The translations under genes were made by a program, and so were the position numbers. Under the pieces are notes generated by a model, which ran no database searches, was not told where the DNA came from, and was given only the letters and a program-made list of their open reading frames with translations. A DNA stretch of 64,000 bases from Fodinibacter sp963707895. GTDB lineage: Bacteria; Actinomycetota; Actinomycetes; Actinomycetales; Dermatophilaceae. Location of the stretch: positions 434,001-498,000 of the forward strand of contig CAVPRS010000010.1 in assembly GCA_963707895.1 (NCBI GenBank), given 5' to 3'. The number at the start of each line of letters is the position of its first letter. Position 1 is the first letter of the stretch. Shown here piece after piece: positions 40,893-49,283 of the stretch.

Positions 40893-43598
40893 GTGGCACG
40901 CCCCCTCGTCGCGACCAAGCTCTACGTCCCCCACCCGCGCCCCGGAGTGGTGGCCCGCCCCCGCCTGGTCCACCGTCTCTCCCACGGGGTGCAGGGTCGG
41001 CTCACCCTGGTCTCGGCCCCGGCCGGCTTCGGCAAGACGACCCTGCTCGCCTCGTGGCTGGCGCAGACGTCGGATGAGGACCGCGCGGTCGCGTGGCTCT
41101 CGCTCGACCCGTCCGACCACGACCCCCTCGCGTTCTGGACGGGCGTCGTCACGGCGCTGCGGCAGGCCGTGCCCGGCATCGACCAGCGCGCCCTCGACCT
41201 GCTCACCGCCTCGCCGGACGCGACCGTCCCCGCCCTCACCGCCGTGCTCAACGACCTGGCCGCGGCTCCCGGCCCCGTGTGGCTCGTCCTCGACGACTAC
41301 CACCACGTCGACGGCCGCGCCGTCGCCGCTGGGATGGCCTTCCTGCTCGAGCACCTCCCTGCCCACGTGCACGTCGTGCTGAGCACGCGCGCCGACCCCG
41401 ACCTGCCGCTGGGGCGCTGGCGCGCCGGCGGTGAGCTCGTCGAGGTGCGGGCGGCCGACCTCCGGTTCACCTCCGGCGAGGCCACCGACTACCTCGACGC
41501 AGCCGCCCCCGTGCCGCTCACCGCCGCCCAGGTCCAGGCCCTCGAGGACCGCACCGAGGGGTGGATCGCGGCCCTGCAGCTCGCCGCGCTCTCGTTGCAG
41601 GGGCGCGCGGACGTCGCGACGTTCATCACCGGGTTCACCGGGGACGACCGCTACGTCGTCGACTACCTCGTCGAGGAGGTGCTCGCCCGCCAGCCCGAGC
41701 AGGTGCGCGAGTTCCTGCTGTTCTCCGCGGTGCTCGACCGGCTCAGCGGGCCCCTGTGCGACGCCGTCCTCGGCCGCGGCGACGCGGTCGCGATGCTGCG
41801 CACGCTCGAGCGCGACAACCTCTTCCTCGTCGCCCTCGACGACCGTCGGGAGTGGTTCCGCTACCACCAGCTGTTCCGGGACGTGCTGCTCGCCCGCCTG
41901 ATCGCCGAGCAGCCCGAGCTCGCGCCCGTCCTGCACGCACGCGCCGCCGAGTGGTTCGAGCAGCACGGTTTCACCGACGAGGCCGTCGAGCACGCGCTCC
42001 TGGCCGGCGACGTCCACCGGGCCACCACCCTCGTGGAGCTGGCCGTGCCCGAGATCCGCCGGCACCGGCACGAGGCCAAGATGCAGGACTGGCTCAGTGC
42101 CCTGCCCGACGACGTGGTTCGGGGCAGCCCGGTGCTGAGCGTGTTCGCAGCGGCGCTGCGGCTGACCGCCGGCGACCTGGACGCCGCCCTCCCGTGGCTC
42201 GACGACGCCGAGCTCGCGCTCGCCGCGCCGCCCACACCGGATGAGCGCCAGTGGGCCCCCACCGACGAGCTGCGCGCCCTGCCGGCGACCATCGCGATGT
42301 ACCGCGCCTCCGTCGCGCAGGCGCACGGCGACGTCGAGGGCACCGCGCAGCAGGCTCGGCGGGCCCTCGAGCTCACCGGTCCCGACGACCACCTCGCCCG
42401 TGGTGGGGCGCTGGGGTTCCTGGCCATGGCCGCCTGGGCGCAGGGCGACGTCAGCCAGGCGTACGAGACGTTCGACGAGGCCGTGGCGAGCCTGCACGCC
42501 GCGGGGAACCTCGTCGACGAGCTGGGCAGCCACGTCGTGCTCGCCGACCTGTGCCGCGCCGCCGGACGCCCGGTCCGCGCCCGGGAGCTCTGCGAGCGAG
42601 CCCTGCGACAGGCCGAGAGCCTCGGCGAGCCGCTCGCCCGGGCGTCACGCGAGCTGCACGTGGCCCTGGCCGAGCTCGACGTCGAGGTCGGCGACCTCGA
42701 CCGGGCAGGCGCCCACCTCGATGCCGCGTCGACGCTCGCGGACCGGGCGCCGGTGACCGAGAGCGACTTCCGGCTGTTCGTGGCCCGGGCCCTGCTGGCG
42801 GCGGCATCCGGCGAGGACACCGCGGCGACGGGTCACCTGGACCGGGCCGAGGAGCTGCACCGCCCGGGCTTCTTCCCCGACGTGCGGCCGATCCCGGCGC
42901 TGCGGGCCCGGCTCCAGGTGGCTCGCGGCGACCTCGTGGCCGCGGGGCACTGGGCCCGCGAGCGCGAGGTCTCCCCCACCGACCCGGCGGTGTTCCTGCG
43001 CGAGTACGACCACCTCACCCTGGCGCGGCTCCTCCTGGCGCGGCACCGAGCCCACCTGGACCCGGACGCGGCCGACCTGGCCCTCGGTCTCCTCGAGCGG
43101 CTCCGGGGGGCCGCGACGGCATCCGCGCGCGCCGGCAGCCTCGTGGAGGTGCGCCTCCTGACCGCCCTCGCCCACCACGCCCTGGGGCAGGCCACCGAGG
43201 CGCTGCGGGCCCTCACCGACGCCCTGACGCTCGCCCCCGAGCCCGAGGGCTACGTGCGGGTCTTCCTCGACGAGGGCGCACCGGCCCTCGAGCTGCTGCG
43301 CGCCGCCGCCGCCGCTGAAGGCGTCGACGGCCGGGCCGCGAGGGTGCTCGCCGCGGCCACCGCGGGCCCACCCGGCATCCGGCCCCTTCCCGACCCGCTG
43401 AGCGAGCGCGAGCTGCAGGTGCTCCGACTGCTCGACACCGAGCTGAGCGGCCCCGAGATCGCCCGCGAGCTGTTCATCTCGCCCAACACGCTGCGCACCC
43501 ACACCAAGCACGTGTTCACCAAGCTCGGCGTCACGAGCCGCCGGGCCGCAGTGGCCCGGGCCCGCGAGCGCGGGCTGCTCGGGACGGACCCGGGCTGA
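40893..43598 (+). CDS. MalT/LAL-type LuxR transcriptional regulator (STAND ATPase)
   Basis: A 901-residue regulator. The N-terminal NTPase has Walker A SAPAGFGKTTLL and Walker B VWLVLDDYHHV; the middle 500 residues are Ala/Leu-rich TPR-like helical repeats; the C-terminus is a LuxR helix-turn-helix (LSERELQVLRLLDTELSGPE, NTLRTHTKHVFTKLGV). Such proteins switch on when a ligand binds the repeat sensor. GTG 40893 has GAGGA upstream. The likely target is the membrane-protein operon that follows. Confidence 0.9.
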   Translation: MARPLVATKLYVPHPRPGVVARPRLVHRLSHGVQGRLTLVSAPAGFGKTTLLASWLAQTSDEDRAVAWLSLDPSDHDPLAFWTGVVTALRQAVPGIDQRALDLLTASPDATVPALTAVLNDLAAAPGPVWLVLDDYHHVDGRAVAAGMAFLLEHLPAHVHVVLSTRADPDLPLGRWRAGGELVEVRAADLRFTSGEATDYLDAAAPVPLTAAQVQALEDRTEGWIAALQLAALSLQGRADVATFITGFTGDDRYVVDYLVEEVLARQPEQVREFLLFSAVLDRLSGPLCDAVLGRGDAVAMLRTLERDNLFLVALDDRREWFRYHQLFRDVLLARLIAEQPELAPVLHARAAEWFEQHGFTDEAVEHALLAGDVHRATTLVELAVPEIRRHRHEAKMQDWLSALPDDVVRGSPVLSVFAAALRLTAGDLDAALPWLDDAELALAAPPTPDERQWAPTDELRALPATIAMYRASVAQAHGDVEGTAQQARRALELTGPDDHLARGGALGFLAMAAWAQGDVSQAYETFDEAVASLHAAGNLVDELGSHVVLADLCRAAGRPVRARELCERALRQAESLGEPLARASRELHVALAELDVEVGDLDRAGAHLDAASTLADRAPVTESDFRLFVARALLAAASGEDTAATGHLDRAEELHRPGFFPDVRPIPALRARLQVARGDLVAAGHWAREREVSPTDPAVFLREYDHLTLARLLLARHRAHLDPDAADLALGLLERLRGAATASARAGSLVEVRLLTALAHHALGQATEALRALTDALTLAPEPEGYVRVFLDEGAPALELLRAAAAAEGVDGRAARVLAAATAGPPGIRPLPDPLSERELQVLRLLDTELSGPEIARELFISPNTLRTHTKHVFTKLGVTSRRAAVARARERGLLGTDPG

Positions 43599-43713
43599 CG
43601 ATCTCACCCCGCCGGTCACATCATCGGGTGATGCCGGGTCACCCCGTTGGTTCATAGGTTTCGGAGCGAGTCCCGCAGCAGCAGCCGCGGACCCAGCACT
43701 CATGGAGGACACC

Positions 43714-44357
43714 ATGGAGATCACCACCACCAAGCTCACCCGGGCCGCCGGCCTGGCCGCCGTCGCCGCCGGCACGTTGTTCATCGCCGTGCAGGTCAAG
43801 CACCCCGAGATCACCGTCGACTTCGTCCAGAGCACGCAGTGGAAGGTGCGCCAGGGCATGAAGATCGCGATGGCCACCCTCGCGCTGGCCGGCATCGCCG
43901 GGATGTACCTGCGCCAGGTCCGCCAGATCGGCTGCTCGGGCTGGTCGGCTGGCTCCTGTTCAGCATGGGCTACCTGGCCATGCTGTGCGTCGAGGCGATC
44001 GGCCTGGTCGTCATCCCCACGATTGCCAAGAGCTCCACCGAGTACGTCAACGGCGTGGTCGCCGTGGCCACCAACAGCAGCACGAGCGCGGACCTCGGCC
44101 TGTTCGGGCCGCTCAACGGCGTTCAGGGGCTCGGATACATCGTCGGCGGGCTGGTGTTCGGCATCGCCCTGTACCGCGCCGGCGTCCTCGCCCGCTGGGC
44201 ATCCGCCCTGCTCGCCGTCGCCGCCCTTGCGACCATGGCGCCCCTCCTGGTCCCGATGGTCAACCAGCGCCTGTTCGCCGTGCCCAACGCCATCGCCCTG
44301 ATCGGCCTGGGCTGGTCGCTGTGGCGCGAGCAGCGTGCCGAGGCGCCGAGCCCGTGA
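43714..44357 (+). pseudogene. DUF4386-like membrane protein, one frameshift
   Basis: ATG 43714 (GGAGG nine bases upstream) reads KLTRAAGLAAVAAGTLFIAV and GIAGMYLRQVRQIG. Near 43937 the frame must change by one missing base to continue LLGLVGWLLFSMGYLAML, PTIAKSSTEYVNGVVAVATN and ALIGLGWSLWREQRAEAPSP to TGA 44357. The joined product is about 214 residues with six hydrophobic segments. Function unknown. Probably a target of the upstream LuxR regulator. Confidence 0.72.
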
Positions 44358-44397
44358 GCAGCACCGTCGACGCACGGCTCGACCCGGCCGGCGCCCG

Positions 44398-45084
44398 GTG
44401 ACGATCCTGACCCCGACGATCCCCACCCGGCCGGCGCGGTCGACCGGGTGGGTGCCGTTCGCGCTGGTCGCCCTCGTCGTGATCCCGGCAGTCGCCGGGT
44501 CGCTGCGGCTCGTCGAGCTCGCCGGCGGCCCGCTGCTGCTTCCGGCGAACCCCCGGATGACGGCATCCCCGCTGCCCGTCGTCGTGCACGTCACCTGCGC
44601 GGTCCCGTACGCCGTGCTCGGTGCCTTCCAGTTCTCGTCCGGGCTGCGCCGCCGTCATCCGGGCTGGCACCGGGCGACCGGGAAGGTCGTCGTGGCCCTC
44701 GGTCTGGCCGTGGCGATCTCCGGCCTGTGGATGACGGTGTTCTACGCCCGCCAGCCGGGCACCGGCGAGCTGGCATTCCTGTTCCGGCTCACCTTCGGCT
44801 CGGCCCTGGCCGCCTGCATCGTGCTCGGCTTCTCGGCCATCCGCCGGGGTGACGTCCCGACCCACCAGGCCTGGATGACGCGGGCGTACGCCATCGCCCT
44901 GGCCGCCGGCACCCAGACCTTCACCCTGGCCGCCGGGCCGGCCGTCCTCGGACCCGGAGTGCTCGTCAAGGACCTGAGCCTGGGGGCCGCCTGGCTGGTC
45001 AACCTGGCCGTCGCCGAGGTCGTCATCCACCGTGCGGCGGCCCGTCGCGCCCCGGTCGCGGTCCTGCGGGTGGGCGCGCCGTGA
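44398..45084 (+). CDS. DUF2306 family membrane protein
   Basis: A 228-residue membrane protein with six to seven hydrophobic segments. The HVTCAVPYAVLGAFQFSSGL and RRHPGWHRATGKV blocks with conserved histidines are typical of DUF2306, a family that may bind heme, though this is unproven. GTG 44398 is the best start. The stop overlaps the next gene's GTG by four bases. Confidence 0.82.
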   Translation: MTILTPTIPTRPARSTGWVPFALVALVVIPAVAGSLRLVELAGGPLLLPANPRMTASPLPVVVHVTCAVPYAVLGAFQFSSGLRRRHPGWHRATGKVVVALGLAVAISGLWMTVFYARQPGTGELAFLFRLTFGSALAACIVLGFSAIRRGDVPTHQAWMTRAYAIALAAGTQTFTLAAGPAVLGPGVLVKDLSLGAAWLVNLAVAEVVIHRAAARRAPVAVLRVGAP

Positions 45085-45320
45085 CCGGGCTCGTGACCCG
45101 CCCACCGACCGGCTACGTGCTGCGGGTCGGCGGGCACCTCGACCCGCACTGGTCGGCCCGGCTCGGCGGCCTCACGCTGACCCACGCCGACGACGGCACC
45201 ACGACGCTCACCGGCGCCGTGGCCGACCAGGCCGAGCTGCACGGCATCCTCAACCGGATCCGCGACCTCGGGGTCACGCTCATCTCGGTCACTCCCCTCG
45301 ACCCGACGCCGGCGCACTGA
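45081..45320 (+). CDS. Conserved small hypothetical protein
   Basis: A 79-residue protein, GTG start in a GTGA overlap with the DUF2306 stop. It reads GYVLRVGGHLDPHWSARLGG, then a short hydrophobic end (ILNRIRDLGVTLISVTPL). I have seen similar small proteins next to membrane-protein genes with LuxR or TetR regulators, but no function is known. It completes the regulator/DUF4386/DUF2306 cluster. Confidence 0.7.
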   Translation: MTGLVTRPPTGYVLRVGGHLDPHWSARLGGLTLTHADDGTTTLTGAVADQAELHGILNRIRDLGVTLISVTPLDPTPAH

Positions 45321-45368
45321 CCGACCCCGAGGGCAGCGAGCCCGAGGTCGCGCGGCCCCGCCGACCGG

Positions 45369-46274
45369 TCAGAGGGCGAGCTGCTCGAACACCTCGAGCG
45401 TCGCCGTCGACCGGTTCATCGTGATGAAGTGGATGCCGGGGGCGCCCTCGTCGAGCATCCGCTGACCCAGCTCGGTCGCGATCTGGACGCCGACGGCCCG
45501 CACCGCGGCCGGGTCGTCCTTGACCGCCTCGAGCCGTGCGATGACGGCCGGTGGCAGCGGGGTGCCCATCAGCTCGGACATCCGGGTGATCTGCTTCAGG
45601 TTCGTCACCGGCATCAGGCCCGGCGTGATCGGCAGCTCGCGGCGGTCGGCCACGCGGTCGCGCAGGCGCAGGTAGGTGTCGGCGTCGAAGACCATCTGGG
45701 TGATCGCGAAGGTCGCCCCGGCATCCGCCTTGCGCACCAGCACCTCGACGTCGTGGTCGAGCCCGGGGCTGTCGGGGTGCACGTCGGGGAACGCCGCCAC
45801 CCCGACGGTGAAGTCACCGAGCGTGCGGATCAGCGACACGAGCTGGTCGGCGTGGTCGAGGCCCTCGGGGTGCGGCGTCCACTGCCCGCGCACGTTGCCC
45901 GGCGGGTCGCCACGCAGGGCGAGGATGTTGCGCACCCCGGACGCGGCGTACTGGCCCACCACCTGGCGAACCTGGTGCACCGAGGCGCCGACGCAGGTGA
46001 GGTGGGCCAGCGGGGTCAGCGAGGTCTCGTCGGCGATCCGCTTCGTGACCCGCACGGTGCGGTCCTGGGTGGTGCCACCCGCCCCATAGGTGACCGACAC
46101 GAACGCGGGGTGCAGCCGCTCGAGCTGGCGGATCGCGAGCCACAGCGCCGCCTCGGACTCGTCGTCCTTGGGCGGGAAGAACTCGAAGCTGATCGAGGGC
46201 CGCGTCTCGGCCAGACGTGCGGGGATGGACGCCACGAGGTGCTCGGGCCGTCCCCCTCCTCCGTGGTGCGCCAT
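45369..46274 (-). CDS. metF: Methylenetetrahydrofolate reductase
   Basis: A 301-residue FAD-dependent TIM-barrel enzyme that makes 5-methyl-THF for methionine synthesis. Conserved blocks are SFEFFPPKDDESEAALW (with the catalytic Glu), SVTYGAGGTTQDRT, HLTCVGAS, NILALRGDPP and AITQMVFDADTYLRL. ATG 46274 has a TACCCT box seven bases upstream and no Shine-Dalgarno. Divergent from idsA by 88 bases. The M. tuberculosis counterpart in this position is Rv2172c. Confidence 0.9.
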   Translation of the reverse strand: MAHHGGGGRPEHLVASIPARLAETRPSISFEFFPPKDDESEAALWLAIRQLERLHPAFVSVTYGAGGTTQDRTVRVTKRIADETSLTPLAHLTCVGASVHQVRQVVGQYAASGVRNILALRGDPPGNVRGQWTPHPEGLDHADQLVSLIRTLGDFTVGVAAFPDVHPDSPGLDHDVEVLVRKADAGATFAITQMVFDADTYLRLRDRVADRRELPITPGLMPVTNLKQITRMSELMGTPLPPAVIARLEAVKDDPAAVRAVGVQIATELGQRMLDEGAPGIHFITMNRSTATLEVFEQLAL

Positions 46275-46287
46275 GGCGGTGAGGGTA
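46275..46287 (-). promoter_or_regulatory. Leaderless-type promoter of metF
   Basis: On the minus strand TACCCT (46287-46282) is followed by seven bases and ATG 46274. Confidence 0.5.
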
Positions 46288-46362
46288 GCCCAGCGGCCAC
46301 GCCGTAGGCTCTGGGGACCCATCATCCGGCCCCCGCTGCGGGGGCGTGTCAGGAGGCTCCTC

Positions 46363-47448
46363 GTGCCCAGCCCGCTCGACGGCGTCGACCTGCGCCGCCG
46401 CGTGCAGCAGTGCCTCGACACCGAGCTGGCCACCCAGGCCGTGGTGCTCGCCGAGCTGGGTCCCGACGTCGACGACCTGCTCACCGTGGTCGCCGACCTG
46501 CTGCGCGGCGGCAAGCGGCTGCGCGCGGCGTTCCTCTACTGGGGCCACCGAGCCGCCGGGCGTCCCGACTCCGACGCCCTGGTGCGGCTGGCCAGCGCGA
46601 TGGAGCTGTTCCAGGCGGCCGCGCTCATCCACGACGACGTCATGGACGACTCCGACACCCGCCGCGGGATGCCGGCCGCGCACCGCGCGCTCGCCACCCG
46701 TCACACCACGCGGGGCTGGGCGGGCGACGAGGACCGGTTCGGCCTCGCGGGAGCCGTGCTGGCCGGCAACCTCTGCCTCACCTGGACCGATGCCGTCTAC
46801 GCCACGAGCGGGCTGTCCGAGGCCGACCTCGAGCGCGGCCGGCCGGTGTTCGACCAGATGCGCACCCAGCTGATGGCCGGCCAGTTCCTCGACGTCGTCG
46901 AGTCGATGCGCCCCTGGGACGGCCTCGCCGACGACGAGCGGGTCGAGCGGGCGGGGCGGGTGATCCGCTACAAGAGCGCGAAGTACACCGTCGAGCACCC
47001 CCTGCTCATCGGCGCGACCACGGGCGGGCTCGACTCCGCCGGGCTCGAGGCCCTGTCGGTCTACGGCCTCGACCTCGGCCGGGCCTTCCAGCTGCGCGAC
47101 GACCTGCTCGGCGTGTTCGGCGACCCCGGCGAGACCGGCAAGCCGGCCGGGGACGACCTGCGCGAGGGCAAGCGCACCGTGCTGCTGGCCCACGCCCTCG
47201 CGGGCACCGACGCGTCGGGGAGGGCACGGGTCGAGGCCCTGCTCGGCCGGCCCGACCTCGACGCCGGGCAGGTCGACGAGCTGCGCGCCGTCATCGGTGG
47301 GTCCGGTGCGGTCGAGCGGCTCGAGGGCGAGATCGACACGCTGGCGGGCTCGGCTCGCACGGCCCTCGACGGCGCGGCCTCGCTCGACGACGAGGCCCGG
47401 GTGGCCCTGCGCGACCTGGTCGGCATCGCGACGGCCCGCTCCTCCTGA
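46363..47448 (+). CDS. idsA: Polyprenyl diphosphate synthase
   Basis: A 361-residue trans-isoprenyl diphosphate synthase (counterpart of Rv2173 idsA2). The first aspartate-rich motif is ALIHDDVMDDSDTRRG and the second AFQLRDDLLGVFGD; RGGKRLRAAFLYW is the IPP-binding region. It condenses IPP with allylic diphosphates; chain length (FPP or GGPP) is not decided by eye. GTG 46363 is fixed by AGGAGG at 46351. Divergent from metF. Confidence 0.9.
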   Translation: MPSPLDGVDLRRRVQQCLDTELATQAVVLAELGPDVDDLLTVVADLLRGGKRLRAAFLYWGHRAAGRPDSDALVRLASAMELFQAAALIHDDVMDDSDTRRGMPAAHRALATRHTTRGWAGDEDRFGLAGAVLAGNLCLTWTDAVYATSGLSEADLERGRPVFDQMRTQLMAGQFLDVVESMRPWDGLADDERVERAGRVIRYKSAKYTVEHPLLIGATTGGLDSAGLEALSVYGLDLGRAFQLRDDLLGVFGDPGETGKPAGDDLREGKRTVLLAHALAGTDASGRARVEALLGRPDLDAGQVDELRAVIGGSGAVERLEGEIDTLAGSARTALDGAASLDDEARVALRDLVGIATARSS

Positions 47449-47480
47449 CCCCGGGGCCACGAGGCCCGTCCCACAGGTCA

Positions 47481-47571
47481 CAACTTTCTCGCCCGGTCCC
47501 AGAACCTTCAGGTTCGCACGACTTACGAAGTGGCGCGAAGGTGAAGGTTCCCGCATCGGGCGGGAAAGTTG
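47481..47571. repeat. Long imperfect palindrome between idsA and the Rv2175c-like gene
   Basis: The left arm (from CAACTTTCTCGCCCG at 47481 to about 47517) pairs with the right arm (about 47533 to 47571, ending CGGGCGGGAAAGTTG) with about five mismatches in 36. It lies between convergent genes, so a bidirectional terminator is likely. The sequence is unrelated to the palindrome at 12728. Confidence 0.8.
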
Positions 47572-47580
47572 AGGCGGGGG

Positions 47581-47976
47581 CTAGAAGGCCTCCTCCATCG
47601 CCCGGCGCCGGACCTCGGTCTTGAACCCGGCCCGGATGGCGTCCAGCGGCGAGCCGGCCACGGGCAGGGTGTCGTCGGGGGTGTGCAGCCAGCGCAGGAT
47701 CTCGGTGTCCGACATCCCGCCGTCGGCCAGCACCGTGAAGGTGCCCTTGAGGGCGTGCAGGGGTCCCTCGTCGTCGAGGAACCCGGCCGGCACCGAGACC
47801 ACGCGTCGCTCCCCCACCCGGTGGGCGAGCAGCTCGCGGTCCTCGACGAGCTTGCGCACCGACGACAGGGAGAGTCCGAGCCGCTCCGCGATGTCGGGGA
47901 TGGTCACCCACGCGCCGACGAGGGCCTCGAGGTCGTCTACGGGATCGGGTCCGGTGTCCGGGGTTGCGTCGCTCAC
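47581..47976 (-). CDS. Rv2175c-like DNA-binding protein
   Basis: A 131-residue protein with a winged helix-turn-helix (VTIPDIAERLGLSLSSVRKL). A C-terminal domain is shared with Rv2175c (LKGTFTVLADGGMSDTEILR, WLHTPDDTLPGSP-like). Rv2175c is a DNA-binding substrate of the kinase PknL; here too a Ser/Thr kinase gene lies nearby, separated by a LysM protein gene. GTG 47976 is preferred because upstream residues do not fit the family. Confidence 0.85.
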   Translation of the reverse strand: MSDATPDTGPDPVDDLEALVGAWVTIPDIAERLGLSLSSVRKLVEDRELLAHRVGERRVVSVPAGFLDDEGPLHALKGTFTVLADGGMSDTEILRWLHTPDDTLPVAGSPLDAIRAGFKTEVRRRAMEEAF

Positions 47977-48122
47977 GCAGCACAGGCTGCCACAGGTGCG
48001 CGCGGACACGCTGGGGTCCTGCTGGTCAGGTACGTCCTGCCGATCTAGCGTCACTCCGGTACCGTGTGCCCCAAGGGTCTCAATAACCACACTCGCCACA
48101 GTTGTTACAGGCAGGATCCGCC

Positions 48123-49232
48123 ATGGTCTTCTCCTCACCTCCCGCCACCGTCCCTCCCGTCGCCCTGCAGCCCGCCTCGCGGGTCGCCGCGTCGAACCCG
48201 GCGCCGCACGGCTGGACCAGCTACAAGGTCCGCCCGGGCGACACCCTCATCGGCATCGCGGCACGGTTCCGCACGACGGTCGACGTGATCGCCGCCCGCA
48301 ACCACGTTCGCAACCGGCACCAGATCGTCGCCGGCAGCGTGCTCAGCGTGCCGCGCACCTCGGCCCCGAAGTCGTCGTCCGCGCGGGTGGCCGTCCCGGC
48401 CCGTGTGCACGTCGTGCGCAGCGGCGAGACCCTGAGCGGCATCGCCTCCCGGTACCACGTGACCCTCCCCGCCCTGCTCAAGGCCAACCACCTCTCGGCC
48501 GGCTCCCTGATCTACCCGGGGCAGCGGGTCGTCGTGCGCGCCGCCGGGTCCAAGGCAGCCGCGCCGCACCACACCGCCGCGACCACGGCCTACCGGGTGC
48601 GCGCCGGTGACACGCTCGGCGGCATCGCCCTGCGCCACCACACGTCGGTGGCCAAGATCGCCCGGGCCAGCAAGATCTCGAGCCGCGCCCTGATCCACCC
48701 GGGCCAGGTGCTGCGGGTGCCCGGGCGCGCCAAGGCCAGCACCAAGAGCTCGGTGCCCGACACCTTCAACGGCGTGAAGTATCCCCAGGCCGTCGCCCGC
48801 GCCGCGGCCCACAACCGCGCCATCCTGGCCCGGCGCAAGGTGCCCAGCCGCAGCGAGACCAGGGCCATGATCGTGCGGATCGCCCGCCAGCAGGGGGTCG
48901 ACCCCCGCCTGGCCCTGGCGATCGCCTACCAGGAGTCGGGCTGGAACCAGCGCGCCGTCTCCCCCGCCAACGCCGTCGGCGTCATGCAGGTCATCCCGCA
49001 GTCCGGCCAGTGGGCCTCGAGCCTCGTCGGGCGCCGCCTGGACCTGCTCAAGGCCAAGGACAACATCACGGCCGGCGTGGTGATGCTGCGGTCCCTGGGC
49101 CACTCGACGAACAGCGCGAAGAACACCGTCGCCGCCTACTACCAGGGACTCGGCGCGCTGCAGAAGCACGGCATGTACGCCGACACGAAGCTGTACGTGC
49201 GCAACGTGCTGGCCCTGCGCAGAACCATGTGA
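48123..49232 (+). CDS. LysM-repeat lytic transglycosylase
   Basis: A 369-residue protein. Three LysM repeats bind peptidoglycan (YKVRPGDTLIGIAARF, HVVRSGETLSGIASRY, YRVRAGDTLGGIALRH). A C-terminal SLT-type domain follows with the catalytic glutamate in AIAYQESGWNQRAVSPANAV and GVMQVIPQSGQW. It should cut or remodel cell wall. No convincing signal peptide follows ATG 48123 (MVFSSPPATVPPVALQPAS), which is odd for a wall enzyme. Upstream DNA at 48045-48122 is comparatively AT-rich and may hold the promoter. The kinase gene follows on the same strand. Confidence 0.85.
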   Translation: MVFSSPPATVPPVALQPASRVAASNPAPHGWTSYKVRPGDTLIGIAARFRTTVDVIAARNHVRNRHQIVAGSVLSVPRTSAPKSSSARVAVPARVHVVRSGETLSGIASRYHVTLPALLKANHLSAGSLIYPGQRVVVRAAGSKAAAPHHTAATTAYRVRAGDTLGGIALRHHTSVAKIARASKISSRALIHPGQVLRVPGRAKASTKSSVPDTFNGVKYPQAVARAAAHNRAILARRKVPSRSETRAMIVRIARQQGVDPRLALAIAYQESGWNQRAVSPANAVGVMQVIPQSGQWASSLVGRRLDLLKAKDNITAGVVMLRSLGHSTNSAKNTVAAYYQGLGALQKHGMYADTKLYVRNVLALRRTM

Positions 49233-49271
49233 CGACGGACGGACGGTGACGGGTCCGTGTCCGGAACTACG

Positions 49272-49283
49272 TACACTCCTACG
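49272..49283 (+). promoter_or_regulatory. Leaderless-type promoter of the PASTA kinase
   Basis: TACACT at 49272-49277 is followed by six bases and GTG 49284, which decides that start over one nine codons upstream. Confidence 0.6.

Noticed and set aside
48045..48122. A c-di-AMP (ydaO-type) riboswitch upstream of the LysM gene
   Set aside because: Such elements often precede actinobacterial wall hydrolase genes, but the region is under 80 bases and I do not see the conserved blocks.
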